Shown here in pieces: positions 1 through 4,239 of a stretch of 6,174 nt of DNA. The first letter of the stretch is position 1. Every line of letters begins with the position of its first letter. Under the pieces are notes generated by a model. That model was not told where the DNA came from. It did no database searches and saw only the letters and a list, made by a program, of their open reading frames with translations. The position numbers were made by a program, and so were the translations under genes. Source of the stretch: an uncultured Collinsella sp. (lineage in GTDB: Bacteria; Actinomycetota; Coriobacteriia; Coriobacteriales; Coriobacteriaceae); contig URYW01000098.1 in the NCBI GenBank assembly GCA_900552145.1, forward strand, positions 1 through 6,174, read 5' to 3'.

Positions 1-101
1 ACACCCCTGATGGGTTTCTTTCGTAACTATCTTCCTTTCCGATGGCGGAAGATTTCCGAGTTTTTCGACAGTCTCAAATAATTCTCTGGGAGGTATTTGC
101 C

Positions 102-1373
102 ATGTCCCTTGAAACCAATCCCGCCCTGCGCCGCAGCGTGATCTATGAGCTGTACGTCCGCAGCCACACGCCCCAGGGCACCTTCCGGGCCGTGGAGCCG
201 GATCTGCCCCGGATCCGGGCCCTGGGCACGGATATCCTGTGGCTGATGCCCATCCACCCCATCGGGGAAGCCAACCGCAAGGGCAGCATGGGCTGCCCCT
301 ATGCCAACCGGGACTACCGTACGGTGAACCCGGAGTACGGCACCCTGGAGGACTTCCTCCACCTGGTGGACGCCATTCACAATAATGGCATGAAGTGCAT
401 CATCGACGTGGTGTATAACCACACCTCCCCGGACGCCACCCTGGTGGCCCTGCACCCGGAGTATTACTATCACAAGCCCGACGGCAGCCGGGGCAACAAG
501 GTGGGGGACTGGACCGATGTGGTGGACCTGGACTACGCCGTTCCCGGCCTGTGGGATTATCAGATCGAGTCCCTGTGCTATTGGGCCCAGTATGTGGACG
601 GCTTCCGCTGCGACGTGGCCAGCACCGTGCCGGTGGCGTTCTGGCGCAAGGCCCGGCAGGCGGTGGAACGGGTGCGCCCCGGGGCCGTCTGGCTGGGGGA
701 GAGCGTCCACCTGGACCACATCCTGGCCTTCCGCCGCCAGGGCTTTTACGCCGCCACGGACAACGAGCTGTTTGACGTGTTCGACATTCTGTACCCCTAC
801 GACATCTGGCCCCTGTATGAGGGGGCCGCCGGCGGGGCCATGTCCCTGAGCCGGTATTTTGCCGCCCTGAGCTATCAGGAGCTGAGCTTTCCCACCTGGT
901 ACAACAAGCTCAGCTGCCTGGAAAATCACGACCAGCGCCGGGCGGCGGACCGCTTCCCCAGCCGGGACAGCCTGCTGGCCTGGACGGCCCTGAGCTATTT
1001 CCAGAAGGGGACTACCCTGCTCTATGCCGGGCAGGAGTTCTCTGCCGTCCATACGCCCTCCCTGTTTGAGCGGGAGCCCATCGACTGGACCGGGGAGGAC
1101 CTGTCCCCCCTGCTGCGGAAGCTGTACGACATCAAAAAGCGCCTGCCCACAGACGCCGCCTTCCATGTGGAGACCGACGACGAGCAGGGCCTGGCCGTGG
1201 CCGATTATCGGGACGGCCAACACCTGGCGGTGGGCGTGTTCCCCCTGGCGGGCCGACCGGTGACGGCCGCCGTCCCCCTGGCCGACGGCAATTATGAAAA
1301 CGCCCTGACCGGCGAGTCCGTCACCGTCCGGGAGGGCCGCCTGGCCGCTGCCGGGCCGGTGATCATTCTGTAA
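102..1373 (+). CDS. GH13 alpha-amylase-family glycoside hydrolase, cytoplasmic
   Basis: This 423-residue protein is predicted to hydrolyse alpha-1,4-glucosidic bonds in maltodextrins or glycogen-type glucans. The family's conserved regions are all visible: DVVYNH (residues 102-107), GFRCDVAS (167-174) with Arg169 and the nucleophile Asp171, WLGES (197-201) with the acid/base Glu200, and ENHD (274-277) with His276 and the transition-state Asp277. The N-terminal IYELYVRSH strand and the MPIHPIGE segment are typical of the (beta/alpha)8 barrel. Residues from about 350 form a short C-terminal beta domain. No signal peptide, transmembrane segment or carbohydrate-binding module is seen, so it should act in the cytoplasm on imported oligosaccharides. 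The ATG at 102 is chosen because GGGAGG (88-93) lies 8 nt upstream; an in-frame ATG at 42 has no such site. Arginine CGG and proline CCC are abundant, unlike the genes right of 1981. The GH13 subfamily and exact substrate cannot be read from sequence alone. Confidence 0.9.
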   Translation: MSLETNPALRRSVIYELYVRSHTPQGTFRAVEPDLPRIRALGTDILWLMPIHPIGEANRKGSMGCPYANRDYRTVNPEYGTLEDFLHLVDAIHNNGMKCIIDVVYNHTSPDATLVALHPEYYYHKPDGSRGNKVGDWTDVVDLDYAVPGLWDYQIESLCYWAQYVDGFRCDVASTVPVAFWRKARQAVERVRPGAVWLGESVHLDHILAFRRQGFYAATDNELFDVFDILYPYDIWPLYEGAAGGAMSLSRYFAALSYQELSFPTWYNKLSCLENHDQRRAADRFPSRDSLLAWTALSYFQKGTTLLYAGQEFSAVHTPSLFEREPIDWTGEDLSPLLRKLYDIKKRLPTDAAFHVETDDEQGLAVADYRDGQHLAVGVFPLAGRPVTAAVPLADGNYENALTGESVTVREGRLAAAGPVIIL

Positions 1374-1377
1374 GCGA

Positions 1378-1429
1378 AAAAATAAGCGCAAAAAAGCAGC
1401 CGCGAGGCTGCTTTTTTGCGCTTATTTTT
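1378..1429. terminator. Bidirectional intrinsic terminator, perfect 24-bp inverted repeat
   Basis: Arms 1378-1401 and 1406-1429 pair perfectly around a four-base loop, GCGA, which is a GNRA tetraloop. The core stem GCAGCC/GGCTGC (1396-1401, 1406-1411) is followed by T6 (1412-1417) on the plus strand and, by symmetry, by T6 on the minus strand. It can therefore end both the amylase transcript (stop at 1371-1373) and the convergent transcript, whose stop codon (1429-1431) shares the last base of the arm. Confidence 0.92.
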
Positions 1430-1959
1430 CACATATCCAGGAGCTGCAGCTCCTCCTCGTCCACCTTCCGCAGATCCCGGCGGCTGAGAATGTCGTACAT
1501 ACACGGCACCACCAGCAGGGTCATCAGCGTGGCATACAGCAGGCCGCCGATGCACACCAGGGCCACCGGCTGCATCAGCGCCGTGCCCACGTTGTTGCCG
1601 AAGGCCATAACGATCAGGCCCAGAATGGTGGTCAGGGAGGTCATGAGAATGGGCCGCAGACGGGTGACGCCGGCCTCGATGATGGCCTCCCGGCGGCCCA
1701 TGCCCTCCAGCCGCAGCTGGTTGATGTAGTCCACCAGGACGATGCCGTTGTTGACAATGACGCCCACCAGCATCACAAAGCCGATCAGGGAGATGACGCT
1801 GACCTCCACCCCCGCCAGCAGCAGGGCCAGGAAGCCGCCGGTGAAGGCCAGGGGGATGGTGAACATGACGATCAGCGGCGAGCGCAGGGACTGGAACTGG
1901 GCCACCATCACCAGATACACCAGCACGATGCCCAGCAGCAGCATCAGCAGCAGCTGCCG
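1429..1959 (-). pseudogene. RND (HAE-1-like) efflux transporter, C-terminal fragment
   Basis: This is the last ~177 residues of an inner-membrane, proton-driven RND pump. It begins in the helix LLLMLLLGIVLVYLVMVAQFQSL (hybrid residues 129-151) and contains the family signature VGVIVNNGIVLVDYINQLR (191-209). The RLRPILMTSLTTILGLIVMAFG segment (226-247) and a closing helix with VVPCMYD (276-282) follow. These correspond to the last few transmembrane helices of the second repeat. The first membrane repeat and both periplasmic porter domains are absent, so the fragment alone cannot pump anything. Its substrate (drug, lipid or metal) cannot be inferred. In its source genome it is convergent with the amylase gene, with the shared terminator between them. 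The acidic tail VDEEELQLLDM and natural stop suggest an intact native C-terminus. Confidence 0.88.
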
Positions 1960-2337
1960 GATGGCGTCCATGATGGCCTCGCGCAGGCCACAAAGCACGA
2001 GCAGCAAGATGACGATGCCCTCAAGGAAGATGACGCTCATGGCCACGTGCCAGTCACCGCCGCAGACGGTGGTGGTGATTCCGGCGATCATCGCGTTGAC
2101 GCCTAAGCCCGACGCGCAGGCGAGCGGGCGGTTGGCGAAGATGCCCATGCAGATGGTCATGATGCCGGCGCCCAGGCAGGTGGCGCAGGCGAGCGCTCCC
2201 GCATCGATGCCGGCGCCCGAGAGCACCGCGGGGTTGACGGCAATGATGTAGGCCATCGCCAGGAATGTTGTCAGTCCAGCGCGAAGTTCGGTCCCGATTG
2301 TGGACTTGCGCTCGCTGACGTGAAATAGTTCGTCCAT
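1429..2337 (-). CDS. Hybrid ORF: NCS2 permease N-terminus joined to RND efflux C-terminus (likely assembly chimera)
   Basis: This frame of 302 codons is not a recognisable natural protein. Residues 1 to about 119 match the start of an NCS2/AzgA-type nucleobase permease. Residues from about 127 match the C-terminal membrane half of an RND efflux pump. The segment REAIMDAI (119-126) would fit either family, so the change occurs there. Each parent protein is badly incomplete: NCS2 permeases usually have roughly 430-480 residues and RND pumps roughly 1,000. The ATG at 2337 is chosen because AAGGAAAGGG lies just upstream on the minus strand. A longer in-frame start at 2394 would overlap the predicted -10 box and adds a sequence unlike the family. 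Codon use also changes at the joint, from CGC arginines before it to CGG arginines after it. A genuine fusion protein is possible in principle but unlikely, because neither half retains a complete transport core. Confidence 0.75.
   Translation of the reverse strand: MDELFHVSERKSTIGTELRAGLTTFLAMAYIIAVNPAVLSGAGIDAGALACATCLGAGIMTICMGIFANRPLACASGLGVNAMIAGITTTVCGGDWHVAMSVIFLEGIVILLLVLCGLREAIMDAIRQLLLMLLLGIVLVYLVMVAQFQSLRSPLIVMFTIPLAFTGGFLALLLAGVEVSVISLIGFVMLVGVIVNNGIVLVDYINQLRLEGMGRREAIIEAGVTRLRPILMTSLTTILGLIVMAFGNNVGTALMQPVALVCIGGLLYATLMTLLVVPCMYDILSRRDLRKVDEEELQLLDM
1957..1986. other. Probable chimeric breakpoint between two source genomes
   Basis: The NCS2-like sequence must end, and the RND-like sequence begin, within about this interval on the minus strand. 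The 21 nt at 1960-1980 encode EAIMDAI, which is plausible at the end of the NCS2 GLREAI motif and also just before the RND helix. Such a short shared stretch is the size at which short-read assemblers can cross-join two genomes. The exact base cannot be fixed without the parental sequences. Confidence 0.65.
1981..2337 (-). pseudogene. NCS2/AzgA-type purine (nucleobase) permease, N-terminal fragment
   Basis: This is the first ~119 residues of a cytoplasmic-membrane nucleobase symporter of the xanthine/uracil permease superfamily, closest in style to PbuG/AzgA guanine-hypoxanthine or adenine permeases. Visible family features are TELRAGLTTFLAMAYIIAVNPAVLSGAG (residues 16-43), the ATCLGAGIMTICMGIFANRPLACASGLGVNAMIA helix pair (52-85), and FLEGIVILLLVLCGLREAI (104-122), which precedes the next helix in intact members. 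The central substrate-binding helices are missing from this window. The gene is divergent from the deformylase-family gene at 2531 and has its own promoter and ribosome-binding site. The exact base preference cannot be decided from the N-terminus. The full gene presumably exists in the source genome and is cut here by the joint. Confidence 0.85.
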
Positions 2338-2392
2338 GCATACCCTTTCCTTGTTCGGCCCCGAGTTTAGGCCGATTGACACGAACTCACCC

Positions 2393-2398
2393 ACTATA
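2393..2398 (-). promoter_or_regulatory. Predicted -10 box for the NCS2 permease gene
   Basis: The minus strand reads TATAGT here, five of six matches to the TATAAT consensus, giving a 5' leader of about 50 nt before the ATG at 2337. The -35 region is weak: GGAACA lies 18 nt upstream and matches TTGACA at only three positions. The leader is too short for a purine riboswitch and none is seen. Confidence 0.4.
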
Positions 2399-2491
2399 GC
2401 CCCTTTACGACGCTGTTGTTCCTCGCATGTTGATGTTCGGCGCTTTGTAGCAGACGGACGGTATTTTTCGCATGAAAATGTGTGGGTACCG

Positions 2492-2497
2492 TATACT
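2492..2497 (+). promoter_or_regulatory. Predicted -10 box for the deformylase-family gene
   Basis: TATACT matches five of six positions of the -10 consensus and lies 34 nt upstream of the start codon at 2531. Transcription would begin near 2504, leaving a leader of about 27 nt that holds GGAGG at 2521-2525. No good -35 hexamer is present at 16-18 nt spacing, so the call rests on the -10 and its position. Confidence 0.4.
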
Positions 2498-2530
2498 TAA
2501 GCGGTTACAACGACCCCTATGGAGGAACGT

Positions 2531-2950
2531 ATGATTAAAGAGCTTTGCCACGACGAGGCTATTCTGTCCCAGCGTTGCGAGGTTGCGACCGTCGAGGATG
2601 AGTCGGTGGCACAGGACCTGATCGATACCATCAAGTCGCTCGACGATGCCGGCTGCCTTGCCGCCAACCAGATTGGCGTTACCAAGAAGGTCTGCGTCTA
2701 TCTGGACGACGCCGGCGAGCCCCACGTGCTCTACAACCCCCGTCTGGTGTTTGGCCTGGGTGCCAGCAAGATGGAGGAGAGCTGCCTGACGCACGAGGAG
2801 GTCACCAAGTCCACGCGCTATATCAAGTGCAAGGTCGCTTATGACGTAATCGTCGACGGCAAGATGCGCGAGCGCAAGCAGGACTTTGTGGGCTTCGAGG
2901 CACAAATGATCCAGCATATGATCGACCACTGTCTCGGCAAGTTGGTCTAA
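2531..2950 (+). CDS. def: Peptide deformylase-family protein with altered HExxH motif
   Basis: This 139-residue protein belongs to the peptide deformylase family, metalloenzymes that remove the formyl group from the initiator methionine of new proteins. Motif I reads GCLAANQIG (residues 41-49), with Gln47 at the conserved glutamine. Motif II reads EESCLT (82-87), keeping the metal ligand Cys85. Motif III reads QHMIDH (128-133), keeping ligands His129 and His133. However, the catalytic glutamate of HExxH is methionine (Met130, codon ATG). Changing a Glu codon to ATG needs at least two substitutions, so a simple read error is unlikely. The protein is shorter than typical 150-190-residue enzymes but resembles the compact Firmicute/Actinobacteria branch. 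ATG 2531 is chosen because GGAGG (2521-2525) sits 5 nt upstream; the in-frame ATG at 2519 overlaps that site. It may be an inactive or specialised paralogue. Whether a canonical def exists elsewhere in the genome cannot be seen. Confidence 0.85.
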   Translation: MIKELCHDEAILSQRCEVATVEDESVAQDLIDTIKSLDDAGCLAANQIGVTKKVCVYLDDAGEPHVLYNPRLVFGLGASKMEESCLTHEEVTKSTRYIKCKVAYDVIVDGKMRERKQDFVGFEAQMIQHMIDHCLGKLV

Positions 2951-3053
2951 GGGGATCAAAGCACCGCACCTTGCCGCTCAATCGTCGCTTGCGTACCGTT
3001 AGTACGCGGCGCTCCTCTTTCGTGGCAATCTGCGGCACTTTGACCCCTTAGAC
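2945..3053. repeat. Long imperfect inverted repeat downstream of the deformylase gene
   Basis: The outer arms GTCTAAGGGG plus TCAAAG (2945-2954, 2956-2961) pair with 3038-3053 over 16 bp with one bulged base (A2955). Inward, CCGCA/TGCGG (2964-2968 with 3031-3035) and TTGCC/GGCAA (2971-2975 with 3024-3028) also pair. The centre is GCGTAC/GTACGC (2991-2996 with 3002-3007) around a five-base loop. The deformylase stop codon (2948-2950) lies inside the outer stem. It contains no plausible gene. It could be a REP/BIME-like or MITE-like intergenic element, or a structured 3' end; no target-site duplication is evident. Confidence 0.7.
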
Positions 3054-3095
3054 GACCTGCGGGGTTAACTTGGTTGAGTTTATCCAGCTTGAATA

Positions 3096-3131
3096 GTCCG
3101 GGCGTGACATTGTTGTCATGTCCGGGCTTTT
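3096..3131 (+). terminator. Intrinsic terminator upstream of the choloylglycine hydrolase gene
   Basis: A 14-bp stem (3096-3109 with 3114-3127, three G-T wobbles) closes on the loop TTGT. It is followed by T4 (3128-3131) and a further T-rich run (TTT at 3135-3137). It should end the transcript coming from the deformylase gene and isolate the next gene, which starts 64 nt downstream of the T4 run. Confidence 0.85.
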
Positions 3132-3194
3132 GTGTTTAGCGCCTTTTTGTTTGGTGACAATAACCTTAGCAAGAACGTAAAGCTAGGAGGCGCT

Positions 3195-4160
3195 ATGTGC
3201 ACGAGTATTCGATTTACCGATAATTCTGGCCACATGTATCTAGGCCGCAACCTCGACTGGAGCTTTGACTACGGCCAACAGGTTCGCGTGATGCCGCGCG
3301 GGTTCCACATTCCGTATTCGTTTATCGACGACGCGACAGCGGCACACGCGGTGATCGGTATGTGCATCGATTACAAGAACTACCCTATGTTCTTCGATTG
3401 CGGCAACGATGCGGGCCTCGCCGTAGCGGGCCTCAATTTCCCGGGTTATGCCGAGTATGCCGAGGGGCCGGTTGATGGAAAGACCAATATCGCGGCCTAT
3501 GAGTTTCCCCTGTGGGTGGCAGCGACGTTCTCGACGGTCGATGAGGTCGAGGCCGCGCTGCGCGACACGGTGATTGTTGCCAAATCTGCAGGAGAGGGGC
3601 TGGGCGTGTCGCTGCTCCATTGGATTATCGGCGACAGCCAGCGCAGCATCGTGGTCGAGATGATGGCTGACGGCCTGCATGTATACGACGATCCAGTCGA
3701 CACCCTTGCCAACCAGCCGACCTTCCCGTGGCACATGGAAAACCTGCGCACCTATATCACCGCCACAAGCGATTTTCCTCAGACGGCGACATGGCGTGGC
3801 GCCGAGCTCAAGCCCTATGGCGCGGGTGCCGGCATGCGTGGTATTCCGGGTGACTGCTATTCGCCGAGCCGTTTTGTAAAGGCGGCGTACCTCAATGCCA
3901 ATTACCCGCAAAAAGACAGCGAGGCCGAAAACGTCGTCCGCATGTTCCGCTCGCTCGAGGGCGTGGTGATGATTGAGGGGGCGTCCAGGATGGGCGATGG
4001 CAAGTTCGAGAAGACTATCTACACCGGATGCTTTAGCGCGCGCACGGGCAATTATTACTACGCGATGTATGGGGATCCGTCGATTCGCTACGTGAGCCTG
4101 ATGGATGCCGAGGGCGCGAGCCCCGATAAGCTCGTGGTTCCCGAGCCGCGCCGTTCGTAG
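3195..4160 (+). CDS. bsh: Choloylglycine hydrolase family protein, probable bile salt hydrolase
   Basis: This 321-residue Ntn-hydrolase is predicted to cleave the amide bond of glycine- or taurine-conjugated bile salts in the cytoplasm. The Met1-Cys2 start matches maturation by methionine removal, exposing Cys2 as the nucleophile. The other family active-site residues are at expected positions: Arg18 and Asp21 in GRNLDW, Asn81 in AGLNFPG, Asn173 in LANQPTF, and Arg226 in SPSRF. Asn81 favours a bile salt hydrolase over penicillin V acylase, which usually has Tyr there. The length is normal for the family and no signal peptide is present. ATG 3195 is preferred because AGGAGG (3185-3190) lies 4 nt upstream and it places Cys at position 2. 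A longer frame from 3132 would start at the end of the preceding terminator. The gene appears monocistronic between terminators; no convincing promoter was found in the 63-nt gap. Activity on other N-acyl amides, including quorum signals, remains possible. Confidence 0.9.
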   Translation: MCTSIRFTDNSGHMYLGRNLDWSFDYGQQVRVMPRGFHIPYSFIDDATAAHAVIGMCIDYKNYPMFFDCGNDAGLAVAGLNFPGYAEYAEGPVDGKTNIAAYEFPLWVAATFSTVDEVEAALRDTVIVAKSAGEGLGVSLLHWIIGDSQRSIVVEMMADGLHVYDDPVDTLANQPTFPWHMENLRTYITATSDFPQTATWRGAELKPYGAGAGMRGIPGDCYSPSRFVKAAYLNANYPQKDSEAENVVRMFRSLEGVVMIEGASRMGDGKFEKTIYTGCFSARTGNYYYAMYGDPSIRYVSLMDAEGASPDKLVVPEPRRS

Positions 4161-4183
4161 CTGATTGCTTTACTGCAATGCAA

Positions 4184-4219
4184 AGCGGCCCTGCGTCTCT
4201 CGTGAGGTGCAGGGCCGCT
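4184..4219. terminator. GC-rich hairpin between convergent genes, probable bidirectional terminator
   Basis: AGCGGCCCTGC (4184-4194) pairs perfectly with 4209-4219. The stem continues inward through two G-T wobbles and three more pairs to a TCGT loop at 4200-4203. It lies 23 nt after the hydrolase stop and 20 nt before the end of kup on the other strand. No strong T-tract follows on either strand, so efficiency as an intrinsic terminator is uncertain. Confidence 0.65.
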
Positions 4220-4239
4220 GTCGTTGATTTATGACGTCG

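Noticed and set aside
46..58. Small inverted repeat CGGAA-GAT-TTCCG upstream of the amylase
   Set aside because: Five-base arms are expected by chance, and no promoter elements are positioned to make it a convincing operator.
27..1391. Long open frame on the minus strand opposite the amylase gene
   Set aside because: It is a by-product of high GC codon structure. The protein has no recognisable family features, while the plus strand carries all GH13 motifs.
1429..2337. A novel fused purine-permease/efflux transporter
   Set aside because: Both halves are truncated before their functional cores, and the joint sits in a short shared sequence at a codon-usage boundary. An artefact is the better explanation until reads show otherwise.
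2376..2400. Perfect TTGACA at 2376-2381 followed by TATAGC at 2395-2400 on the plus strand
   Set aside because: The 13-nt spacing is too short for a sigma-70-type promoter, and the same bases are better read as the -10 of the minus-strand permease promoter.
2405..2959. Minus-strand open frame covering the deformylase gene
   Set aside because: It lies antisense to a gene with clear family motifs, overlaps the putative promoter region and has no recognisable domain.
3154..3182. GTGACA and GTAAAG as a promoter for the bile salt hydrolase gene
   Set aside because: Spacing is acceptable but the -10 match is poor, and the transcript would start on the ribosome-binding site.
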